Assembly: GCA_023436395.1 (NCBI GenBank)
Contig: JAEZJJ010000051.1
Span: 1 to 58,083, forward strand
Direction of reading: 5' to 3'
From: Bacillota bacterium
Lineage (GTDB): Bacteria; Bacillota; Clostridia; Lachnospirales; Cellulosilyticaceae
Length of the DNA: 58,083 bases
Positions 44,483-52,020 of this stretch are shown in pieces. A program made the position numbers and the translations under genes. The stretch's first letter is position 1; the number at the start of each line of letters is the position of its first letter. The notes under the pieces were generated by a model. It was not told the DNA's origin. It saw nothing but the letters and a program-made list of their open reading frames with translations, and searched no databases.

Positions 44483-46012
44483 TTACGCTTCTAGAACATT
44501 ATTTATTTCTCTAACCATCTCATTAAGTTTATCGATCTGAACAACAATTTGTTCAATAGCTCCTCTATTCTCTTGAATTAGATTATTAATATTTTCTACT
44601 CTATTAACTTGATCTTTAATACTATCGATAACATGATTATTATGTTCAACTACTTGATTTGTATGAGTAACTTGTTCCTTAGTAAGTTCTTCTATGTGAT
44701 CAATTCTCTCTGCTGAATTTTGTAGTTTTAATACCATAGACCTAATCATTTCTGCTGTTTCACAAGTCAACTTATTTTGTTCCTGTATTTGCTCCACATT
44801 TTGAGACATTAAATTTTCTACTAGAGTTGTATCATGTTTTATCTCTTTAACTACTTGATTAACACTTTGAAGAGATTGTGTAGTATTCTCTGATAGCTTC
44901 TTAACTTGTTCTGCTACAACCGCAAATCCACGTCCTTCTTCACCTGCCCTCGCTGCTTCTATAGAAGCATTTAGTGCTAAAAGATTGGTTTCTTCTGCGA
45001 TATTTTCTATAAGCCTTAAGAGCTCATCTATTTTCTTCACCTTACCATCTAAAATCTTTATAACCCCTAATGTGTGCGCTGTAGCTTTCTCTATATTTAC
45101 ACTAATATCCAGTACATGACCTAAGGCTTTTTCATTTTCATCAGAACTTTCTACAACTTTATTTGATACACCTCTAGTCTCTTTCATTTTATCCGAAATG
45201 TCTTCAACCTTATCTTTTAATAGTATAAGATTAAGACTACTTTGAGTAGATTCATTTAATATTTGGTCATTATCTCCAACAATATGTTGACTCACACTAC
45301 TCATTTCTTCCATAGAAGCATTTTCCTCTTGAGCTATACATACCAAAACATTAGATGCATCTTCAAGCTTACTCATAAGTGTATTTACCTTGTTTATAAT
45401 TAAGGTCAGTTGTTTTGTATTCTCATTCATTAATTCTTGTCCTACATTAGCTAGTATATGCCCTGAAAAATAATTACTTATTACAGCTCCTGAAGCACCT
45501 AATATAATTACCAATATTGTAGCTATCCATTGTTCCATATTAGATGCTATTTGTAAAGATTCTTTTGAATGGGTTACAAAGAATATTAAAATAATACCTA
45601 AGTATACTATCGTACACTTTAAAGTCAGTTTATAATCCTGAAATATGCCAATAATCATTAAGAAAAATACAAAAATAACCCACATTAACTGACAAGGCAT
45701 TACATTGATAATAAACGCATAGTTAATAATACAAATACAAGAAATAGAATACTTTAAAATTCTATACTTAATAATTAAAATCTCATTAGTAACAAATACC
45801 CTTTTGTATACCCAAGCAAATCCTAATATTTCAAAAATACAAACTATGATAAGTACCACATATGCCTCTCTAGGTACCATGCTATATAGGCCGAATATCA
45901 TACATATTGCACAAGCTAAGATAACAGAAAAAATAGCAATAACAGATATGATATACATTGACTTTGCTACCTTTTGCTTATAAAACTCTATGGTATTAAA
46001 CTGTTCTCTCAT
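44483..46012 (-). CDS. methyl-accepting chemotaxis protein with polytopic membrane sensor, no HAMP
   Basis: A 509-residue receptor whose first 190 residues form about six membrane helices with short loops, in place of a periplasmic sensor and HAMP. A coiled coil follows, then the signalling tip NLLALNASIEAARAGEEGRG with FAVVAEQVKKLSENT (about residues 343-378). Such sensors probably respond to membrane state, hydrophobic ligands or energy state rather than external solutes; that is inference. It is the third gene of an operon with an acyl-CoA ligase-like enzyme (24 bases upstream) and a KAS III-like protein, which hints that a product of those enzymes may be its signal. Confidence 0.9.
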   Translation of the reverse strand: MREQFNTIEFYKQKVAKSMYIISVIAIFSVILACAICMIFGLYSMVPREAYVVLIIVCIFEILGFAWVYKRVFVTNEILIIKYRILKYSISCICIINYAFIINVMPCQLMWVIFVFFLMIIGIFQDYKLTLKCTIVYLGIILIFFVTHSKESLQIASNMEQWIATILVIILGASGAVISNYFSGHILANVGQELMNENTKQLTLIINKVNTLMSKLEDASNVLVCIAQEENASMEEMSSVSQHIVGDNDQILNESTQSSLNLILLKDKVEDISDKMKETRGVSNKVVESSDENEKALGHVLDISVNIEKATAHTLGVIKILDGKVKKIDELLRLIENIAEETNLLALNASIEAARAGEEGRGFAVVAEQVKKLSENTTQSLQSVNQVVKEIKHDTTLVENLMSQNVEQIQEQNKLTCETAEMIRSMVLKLQNSAERIDHIEELTKEQVTHTNQVVEHNNHVIDSIKDQVNRVENINNLIQENRGAIEQIVVQIDKLNEMVREINNVLEA

Positions 46013-46036
46013 TAACTTTCCTCTCTTCTCAAAAAA

Positions 46037-47599
46037 TTAAATAGCTTGTACTAACTTAAACTTCTGTATTTTCCCACTTCCTGTAACAGGGAACTTTTCT
46101 ATAAATCTAATATACTTAGGTCGTTTATACTTTGACAAGTGTCTCTCAATATATCCATTTATTTCTTCTATAACTTCTTCTCTTACCAGTTGACATGTTG
46201 AATCAAGGATAATAAATGCTGCTATTTCTTGCCCCATAATTTCATCTGGAATTCCTACCACTACAACATCTTTAATTCTTGAATATTGTCTAAGTGTTCG
46301 TTCTATATCAGCTGGAGAAATATTTTCACCTCCCTTTATAATAATATCTTTTTTTCTTCCGGTAATCTTTAAATACCCTTCTTCATCTAATACTCCTAAA
46401 TCTCCTGTATGCATCCACCCCTCTATAATAATCTGATTAGTAGCTTCTTGATTTTTATAATAGCCCTGCATAAAGTATTTTGATTTTACTAATATTTCTC
46501 CCTGTGTATCCGTTGGTAATTCTTCAAGATTATCATCAACAATTTTTATTTCTACTCCCTCTATAGCTCTTCCTACCGTCCCTTTTACCTTTTCCACAGG
46601 GTCTCCTATCCTTATTTGAGTATATCCACAAGCTTCTGATTGTCCATAAAGAGGCATGATATTTTTAACGTTCATTTTGTTAATAATATCATCCATTGTT
46701 TTCTCATCACAGTAAGCTCCTGCTATCATTCCTTTATCTAGTGCTGTAAATTTCCTATCCTCCATTTTACTTAAAATCAACTTAAACATAGTAGGTACAC
46801 CATGTATGCATGTACACTTTTCTTCTTGTAGTGCACTTATTGCCTGCTCCGTCCTAAACTTTTTCATGATTACTAAGCTTCCACCTACCATAAAAATTAA
46901 AAGACATGAGAAAAAACATCCCATTACATGATACATTGGCAATGATGAAAACAACTTATCCTCACTTGTATATTTAAATATTTCTCCTACTTTTATTATG
47001 TTATTAAGTACCTTATAATGTACTGACATTACTGCTTTGGGCCTTCCTGTTGTCCCCGAAGTATACTGCACAGCTAAAATATCATCATATCTTACTTTTG
47101 CCCTAGCCTCATTTAATTCTTGATCCTCTATCAACTCTCCATTTTTTATGAATGTCATAAAACTCATATATACTCTTTCTAAGTACAGATCTTGCCTATC
47201 AACTATAACTACCAATTCTAAATTCATTTGTTGTTCATTGTTTTTTATTTTGCTATACGTGTCTTCATCAGTAAAAATAATCTTTACATCTGCATACTGT
47301 ATTTGATATAAAAGTTCTTCTTCAACACTCTCACTATTTAAGCAAACTGGAACTGCCCCTATATTAATAAGAGCTAAAAACATAGATATCCAAGTAATAC
47401 TATTAGGAAATATTAATGCAACGTGAGTACCTCTAGTGATATTACTCCCTATTAAAGCTTTTTCTATTGCTTCTGCTTTATGTAGCAACTCTCTATAAGT
47501 ATATCTAGAATGTTCACTTATATCTATAATAGCTATTCTATCCTTATTTTCTCTGAGGCTCTCTTGTAAATAATGCCCCCATGTGTCTTCTATTAGCAT
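46037..47599 (-). CDS. ANL-superfamily acyl-CoA/acyl-AMP ligase
   Basis: The 520-residue enzyme adenylates a carboxylic acid and probably transfers it to CoA. The AMP-binding loop YTSGTTGRPKAV is at residues 179-190. PLYGQSEACGYTQ, GWMHTGDLGVLDEEGYLKITGRKKD and the C-terminal lysine motif VTGSGKIQKFKL (catalytic Lys near residue 511) are all present. The sequence resembles medium/long-chain fatty-acid or aryl-CoA ligases; the substrate is not predictable. It lies 42 bases after a KAS III-like gene and 24 before a chemoreceptor, all on one strand. No acyl carrier protein gene is next to it, so CoA is the more likely acceptor. Confidence 0.88.
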   Translation of the reverse strand: MLIEDTWGHYLQESLRENKDRIAIIDISEHSRYTYRELLHKAEAIEKALIGSNITRGTHVALIFPNSITWISMFLALINIGAVPVCLNSESVEEELLYQIQYADVKIIFTDEDTYSKIKNNEQQMNLELVVIVDRQDLYLERVYMSFMTFIKNGELIEDQELNEARAKVRYDDILAVQYTSGTTGRPKAVMSVHYKVLNNIIKVGEIFKYTSEDKLFSSLPMYHVMGCFFSCLLIFMVGGSLVIMKKFRTEQAISALQEEKCTCIHGVPTMFKLILSKMEDRKFTALDKGMIAGAYCDEKTMDDIINKMNVKNIMPLYGQSEACGYTQIRIGDPVEKVKGTVGRAIEGVEIKIVDDNLEELPTDTQGEILVKSKYFMQGYYKNQEATNQIIIEGWMHTGDLGVLDEEGYLKITGRKKDIIIKGGENISPADIERTLRQYSRIKDVVVVGIPDEIMGQEIAAFIILDSTCQLVREEVIEEINGYIERHLSKYKRPKYIRFIEKFPVTGSGKIQKFKLVQAI

Positions 47600-47641
47600 A
47601 AATCTCCTCCTCTATCCAGTTTGTATTTTATATCTTACTAT

Positions 47642-48604
47642 CTAGTATCTGACTTCTAATACAACATGTTGAGTCCCTGCTCCATAAGTCCACAAAAGAA
47701 AGGTATCTCCCCTACTAATCTTACCTTGCTCAATACCTGCTCTAAGTGCAAGTATTGGACTACTTGCACCAGTATAACCATATTGGTCTCCTATATAAGG
47801 TACTTTATCAGGATTAACCTGACTTATTTCTATATACTTTTTACAATTAATATAAGCAAATTGAGACATACAAATAAGTTTCATACTATCTATTTGCTCT
47901 TTACTATACTTTTCAGCAATCAGATTTGCCCCTAAATCAACTCTTGCATCTAAATTAGGGTCTGTATATAAAACAGGATTTGGTTTTGAAAATCCTTCTT
48001 TAGGATACACAATATTCATTCCCATTGTTTTATCCATAAGGAAATATCTTGATTGTATACCACTCTTGTCATCTCTTTCTAGAATAACTGCACATCCAAC
48101 ATCTCCTAAACATCCAAAAAACGGTGAATCTTTTACTACATTAAATTTAGAGTTACAGTCACCTTGTACAACTAAGACTTTATTTAAATTTTCATCTGTC
48201 TTAAAATATCTATCTACCATATCAAGAGCCACCAACATCCCTGTACAGTTCACATTCATGTCTAAACAGTTAACAGTCTCTTTTCCTCCCCCTAGAGCAT
48301 CAAGAGTCATCCTTGCCATAGTAGGAGACACATATTCTGGTGTATGTGATATACAAATAACCATATCGATTTCTGTAATGTCTACATTATTTTCTTCTAA
48401 AACTTTTTTTGAAGCTTCAATAGCTAGTGATAAACTTGTTTGCGTATCATCAGCTATATATCTTACGTTTCTCCCCATAATATCACTTAGAAAATGTCTG
48501 ATTTGTTCTCTATTCATCTCATCTACTTGTTCAATATAATAGTCATTGTTTAACTTCATATTTCCTAGTGCAATTCCTATATTTGATGCTATTCTATACC
48601 CCAT
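47642..48604 (-). CDS. KAS III (FabH)-like thiolase-fold protein with altered catalytic triad
   Basis: The 320-residue protein has the FabH fold: MGYRIASNIGIALG at the start, the nucleophile C120 in CLDMNVNCTGMLVALD, GDVGCAVILERD, and the C-terminal TFLLWTYGAGTQHVVLEVRY. Aligned by eye with FabH, the catalytic His of PHQAN becomes S247 (in MSQFAYIN) and the Asn of GNTS becomes Y277 (in YGYTGASS). It therefore keeps the acyl-binding cysteine but not the decarboxylation pair, and may do acyl transfer rather than normal Claisen condensation. It heads an operon with a ligase and a chemoreceptor. AAGGAGGG precedes the ATG. Confidence 0.82.
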   Translation of the reverse strand: MGYRIASNIGIALGNMKLNNDYYIEQVDEMNREQIRHFLSDIMGRNVRYIADDTQTSLSLAIEASKKVLEENNVDITEIDMVICISHTPEYVSPTMARMTLDALGGGKETVNCLDMNVNCTGMLVALDMVDRYFKTDENLNKVLVVQGDCNSKFNVVKDSPFFGCLGDVGCAVILERDDKSGIQSRYFLMDKTMGMNIVYPKEGFSKPNPVLYTDPNLDARVDLGANLIAEKYSKEQIDSMKLICMSQFAYINCKKYIEISQVNPDKVPYIGDQYGYTGASSPILALRAGIEQGKISRGDTFLLWTYGAGTQHVVLEVRY

Positions 48605-48821
48605 AATTCCCTCCTTTTTGCGTTTTAATTACTCTATAATAAAACATTTTCGCTTAAAAAGATATGTATTATTCTCAATTTTTAGTATTTTTATAATTTT
48701 TTTTATTTTATATCAAACTTTTAATCATGAAATATAACCTAATATCTTAAAAACTCTTACCTAAGCTATATATAATATCTATAAATAAGTTGTATTTTCT
48801 CTCTAACATCATGATAAACAA

Positions 48822-48869
48822 AATAGCTATGGCTATAACAAGTTTTAACTCATTATCACCATAGCTATT
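48822..48869 (-). terminator. terminator after corA
   Basis: Arms AATAGCTATGG and CCATAGCTATT around a 26-base loop, followed on the minus strand by TTTGTTTATC. It begins 13 bases past the corA stop. Confidence 0.8.
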
Positions 48870-48881
48870 ACATTTTTTCTA

Positions 48882-49817
48882 TTAAAATAATTTTTTTCTA
48901 ATCATAAATAAAGCTAATAATACTGTTACAACAATAGAAAATCCTACAATTCCTACAAAGGCCAATGGGCTTCCATCCTGAAATGGCACAATTACATTCA
49001 TTCCCCAAAAACTTGCAATCATTGTTGGTATTGACATAACAATAGTAATGGATGTAAGTGTTTTCATCACAATATTCAGGTTGTTAGATATAACAGAAGC
49101 AAATGCATCCATTGTTCCACTTAAAATATTACTATAAATATTGGCCATCTCAATAGCCTGCTTATTTTCGATAATAACATCTTCTAGCAAATCTTCATCC
49201 TCTGGATACTGTTTTACATTTTCCATTCGCATCATTTTCTCAAGTACTATTTCATTGGAACGAAGCGATGTTGTAAAATATACTAAACTCTTCTCTAGGT
49301 CAAGAAGCTGGATGAGTTCCTTATTTTTCATAGATTTATGAAGCTCTTGCTCAATCTTATGACTCATACGATCAATATGTCTTAAGTATTGTAAGTAATA
49401 AGAGGCATTTTTATAAAGAAGTTGGAGAATAAATCTTGTCTTCTTATAGGTAAAGAAACCTCTAATTTTACCTGAACTGAAATCTTCAAGTAACTGAATA
49501 TTTTTTAAGCAAGTTGTGATAATGAACTTATCACCTAAAATAATCGTCATAGGAATAGTGACATAATCCCCCATTCCTTCTTCTGTTTCTTTAATAGGAA
49601 CGTCTACGATAATAACTGTACAGTTATCATCTACCTCAATACGAGCCCTTTCCTCTTCATCCAATGCTGATAAAATATGATTTACTTCAATATTAAATGC
49701 TTCAGAAACCTCGTTGATTTCCTGTGGTGTAGGATTAATTAAATTAATCCATGCTCCTTCTTCGAAGGATTCGATAGCTTTTAGTCCTGTATCAAATGTT
49801 TTATAAATTTGCTTCAT
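48882..49817 (-). CDS. corA: CorA-family Mg2+/divalent cation channel
   Basis: The 311-residue protein has a large cytoplasmic funnel domain (1-250) and two C-terminal membrane helices. The selectivity motif is GMN in ASFWGMNVIVPF at the end of TM1 (about residues 275-290), as in CorA/MRS2 pentameric channels. The final residues MIRKKLF are basic as usual. I chose ATG 49817, 8 bases after GGAGG; the frame is open to 49877 through leader sequence. It is preceded by a strong promoter and a leader of about 210 bases with possible structure, which suggests cation-responsive control. Confidence 0.93.
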   Translation of the reverse strand: MKQIYKTFDTGLKAIESFEEGAWINLINPTPQEINEVSEAFNIEVNHILSALDEEERARIEVDDNCTVIIVDVPIKETEEGMGDYVTIPMTIILGDKFIITTCLKNIQLLEDFSSGKIRGFFTYKKTRFILQLLYKNASYYLQYLRHIDRMSHKIEQELHKSMKNKELIQLLDLEKSLVYFTTSLRSNEIVLEKMMRMENVKQYPEDEDLLEDVIIENKQAIEMANIYSNILSGTMDAFASVISNNLNIVMKTLTSITIVMSIPTMIASFWGMNVIVPFQDGSPLAFVGIVGFSIVVTVLLALFMIRKKLF

Positions 49818-50030
49818 CTTTTCACATCCTCCACCCCTCATCCTTGTATTATGAGTGGTGATTTTGTGACAACACAAAAAATTACCTCTGCATTAAAACA
49901 AGATGAGTATTCTCATTATTTAATTGAACTTCTAAACGCCTATAACTCGGTCCGACGTCCACGGATACTCACTCTCCTTCTAGTATCTGTAATTTTTTCT
50001 TTTTCATTCAATAACCATTTATTTTAAGCC
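49818..50030 (-). promoter_or_regulatory. long leader of corA with candidate regulatory structure
   Basis: About 210 transcribed bases precede corA. TGAGTAT (49965-49971 on the minus strand) can pair with ATACTCA (49904-49910) closing a 54-base domain. A TTTTGTG/CACAAAA hairpin follows. CCACTCAT with ATGA..GGTGG forms a hairpin that ends at the ribosome binding site. It does not match the M-box or other riboswitch consensuses I know. Confidence 0.4.
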
Positions 50031-50036
50031 TCTTTT

Positions 50037-50065
50037 ATACTATTTTATTATATAATATATGTCAA
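50037..50065 (-). promoter_or_regulatory. sigma-A promoter of corA
   Basis: Perfect -35 TTGACA (50060-50065 on the minus strand) and -10 TAGTAT (50037-50042) with 17-base spacing, about 220 bases upstream of the corA start. Confidence 0.7.
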
Positions 50066-50108
50066 GCAAATGTCCTTTAAAGGTTTTATATCATTATAAT
50101 GTATAAAA

Positions 50109-50146
50109 ACCATATAAAGATTGGAAACATACCAACTCTATATGGT
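50109..50146 (-). terminator. terminator after the 51-residue protein
   Basis: Arms ACCATATA and TATATGGT with inner AGTTGG/CCAATCT pairing, then TTTTTAT on the minus strand. It starts 8 bases past the stop of the small gene. Confidence 0.8.
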
Positions 50147-50153
50147 CTATGCT

Positions 50154-50309
50154 TTAATATATCTTTCCGGCTTTCTTATTACCCGTTTTAGCTTTTCCTT
50201 GAATCTCTGGAACAGGCGCCATTACATTCTTATTATAGTGCCCCTTACTATTACTCTCCGTACCGTGAGGTTCATTAACACCTGGTCTTCTCATACCAGC
50301 CTTAGCCAT
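50154..50309 (-). CDS. small basic protein of unknown function (51 residues)
   Basis: The frame starts at ATG 50309 behind a perfect AAGGAG with 8-base spacing and ends just before a terminator. It translates to a lysine- and proline-containing peptide beginning MAKAGMRRPGVNEPHGTESN and ending APVPEIQGKAKTGNKKAGKIY. It has no membrane segment or cysteine. The phrases RRPxxxEPHGTESN and PVPEIQGKAKTG look familiar from short hypothetical proteins of Clostridia, but I cannot name the family or a function. The basic, low-complexity make-up recalls small acid-soluble spore or nucleic-acid-binding proteins; this is inference. It is monocistronic. Confidence 0.75.
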   Translation of the reverse strand: MAKAGMRRPGVNEPHGTESNSKGHYNKNVMAPVPEIQGKAKTGNKKAGKIY

Positions 50310-50415
50310 TTATTCATCTCCTTATATCTTTATTCATTTGTTCCTATGATATTTAACTATCAATATTCTCACCATTTCATTTGGGAGTATTGTAGCTATA
50401 CCATTCATAGATAGT

Positions 50416-50464
50416 GAGTTTTAAATTCCAAGTGGTCTCAAGTTTCATTTGAAATTTAAAACTC
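50416..50464. other. inverted repeat downstream of dinB
   Basis: Perfect 12-bp arms GAGTTTTAAATT and AATTTAAAACTC around 25 bases, 42 bases past the dinB stop. It lacks a clear T-run, so it may be a weak terminator or a processing structure. Confidence 0.45.
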
Positions 50465-50505
50465 TAGTTATTATGAGACATACAGCACTTATTTATTCCT
50501 AGATA

Positions 50506-51762
50506 TTAAAGTTTGCCTTGACTAATACTCGTTTTCTTTTCCTTTGAAATTCCTCCTGCCATATGTTCTAGCTTAGAGCCTACAAATGATGCTCTCATCA
50601 CTGCATCATCCCCATACCTATTTCGAATAGCATCAATGGCCTGGTCTAATTTCTTACTTTTTTGTGTTTTTGGTGTTTCAAATAAATTAAGCTGATGAAT
50701 ACTATTATTCTCCAGCTTTGTGGTATGTACACCTAATTGCCTAATAGGTGTTTTATAATCCCACATTTCTTTAAATACCCTACAAGCATACTCATATAAT
50801 TCCTTTGTTACCGCCGTTGGATTTTGTAAAATCATCTGATGAGACTTTCTTTCAAAGTATGTATCTACCATACTCACAGACAAGCAACTAGCTTCTACTT
50901 GTGCATCTCTAAGCCTACTTCCTACCGTCTCACATAATGACAAAAGCACCAAATAAGCATTTTCTAATGAACTTATATCAAAAGGAATCGTCATAGAATT
51001 CCCATATCCTTTGTGAGCTTCATGTTCTTGTTTAACCAGCGAGGCATCTATACCATTTGCATACTGATGAATAATCTCTCCTTGCTTTTTTAAATGGAGC
51101 CTTAGTAGTTTCACATCAGCTTTTGCTAATTCACCAATTGTTTTAATCCCTAATAACCTTAATGTTTTCTCTGAAGCTTTCCCTACAAAAAATAGTTCCC
51201 CAACAGGTAATGGCCACATTTTGTCCTTTATCTCTGCTGGAAATAATGTATGCACCAAATTAGGCTTTTCTAACTCTCCTGCCATTTTAGCTAATAATTT
51301 ATTATTGGAGATTCCAATATTAACAGTAAAACCCAATTCTTTATGAATTCTTTCCTTAATAGTATATGCTAACTCTACTAGATTGCCATGTAAACCTTCT
51401 GTCCCTGTCATATCCACATAGGCTTCATCTATAGAATACTGTTCCACTATTGGAGAATATTCTTTTAATAAGTCCATTAGTGCTATGGAGTATTTTGTAT
51501 AAACTTTAAAATTAGGCTTTACTACTATAAGGTTAGGACATTTCCTAAGAGCACTTACAATAGGCTCTCCCGTAATAATTCCATACTTTTTAGCTAAAAT
51601 AGACTTTGCTAAAATCACCCCTTTTCGCTCTTCTATTTCTCCACCTATAGCCGATGCAATCTCCCTTAAATCAATTTCTTCACCTAGTACCTTTTTCCTA
51701 TATGTTGACTCCCAACTTAAAAATGCAGAATTTACATCTACATGAAAAATAATTCTCTCCAA
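50506..51762 (-). CDS. dinB: DNA polymerase IV (Y-family)
   Basis: The 418-residue translesion polymerase shows FHVDVNSAFLSWE (catalytic Asp near residue 8), the second acidic site YSIDEAYVDMTG (about residues 104-115), and the thumb with LPVGELFFVGKASEKTLRLLGIKTIGELA (in parts). A little-finger domain follows. The C-terminus lacks an obvious beta-clamp motif apart from QLNLFETP, which fits QLxLF clamp-binding at about residue 367. The start codon is TTG behind GAAGGTGATAAGAA. A LexA box sits between its promoter and start, so it is SOS-controlled. Confidence 0.93.
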   Translation of the reverse strand: MERIIFHVDVNSAFLSWESTYRKKVLGEEIDLREIASAIGGEIEERKGVILAKSILAKKYGIITGEPIVSALRKCPNLIVVKPNFKVYTKYSIALMDLLKEYSPIVEQYSIDEAYVDMTGTEGLHGNLVELAYTIKERIHKELGFTVNIGISNNKLLAKMAGELEKPNLVHTLFPAEIKDKMWPLPVGELFFVGKASEKTLRLLGIKTIGELAKADVKLLRLHLKKQGEIIHQYANGIDASLVKQEHEAHKGYGNSMTIPFDISSLENAYLVLLSLCETVGSRLRDAQVEASCLSVSMVDTYFERKSHQMILQNPTAVTKELYEYACRVFKEMWDYKTPIRQLGVHTTKLENNSIHQLNLFETPKTQKSKKLDQAIDAIRNRYGDDAVMRASFVGSKLEHMAGGISKEKKTSISQGKL

Positions 51763-51780
51763 TTCTTATCACCTTCAAAT

Positions 51781-51794
51781 CGAACATATGTTTG
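51781..51794. promoter_or_regulatory. LexA/DinR box upstream of dinB
   Basis: CGAACATATGTTTG matches the Gram-positive LexA consensus CGAAC-N4-GTTCG at all but one outer position. It lies directly downstream of the dinB -10, where bound LexA would block transcription. Confidence 0.8.
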
Positions 51795-51799
51795 AATCA

Positions 51800-51828
51800 A
51801 TTATAGCAATATCCTTTATACATGTAAA
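51800..51828 (-). promoter_or_regulatory. sigma-A promoter of dinB
   Basis: TTTACA (51823-51828 on the minus strand) and TATAAT (51800-51805) with 17-base spacing; the LexA box begins 5 bases further on. Confidence 0.75.
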
Positions 51829-52020
51829 TATATATAAAAATCCTTTTTAATATTTATGTACCTACTATTAATGTTTCTTAAAATAATATAAGTATCAGTA
51901 TATATTTATCTGTCCACTTTTGTAAAATATTTATAATTTTAAAAATATTAATTGTTTTTTAACATTTGTATGTTATTATTGCTTATATATTATTTAAAAA
52001 TATATCAAGGAGTGAAAAGC

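Noticed and set aside
49818..49990. M-box (Mg2+) riboswitch upstream of corA
   Set aside because: The conserved M-box blocks were looked for and not found; only generic stems are present.
49809..50027. 72-codon plus-strand frame across the corA leader
   Set aside because: No ribosome binding site, overlaps the corA start and leader on the other strand, and has no recognisable protein features.
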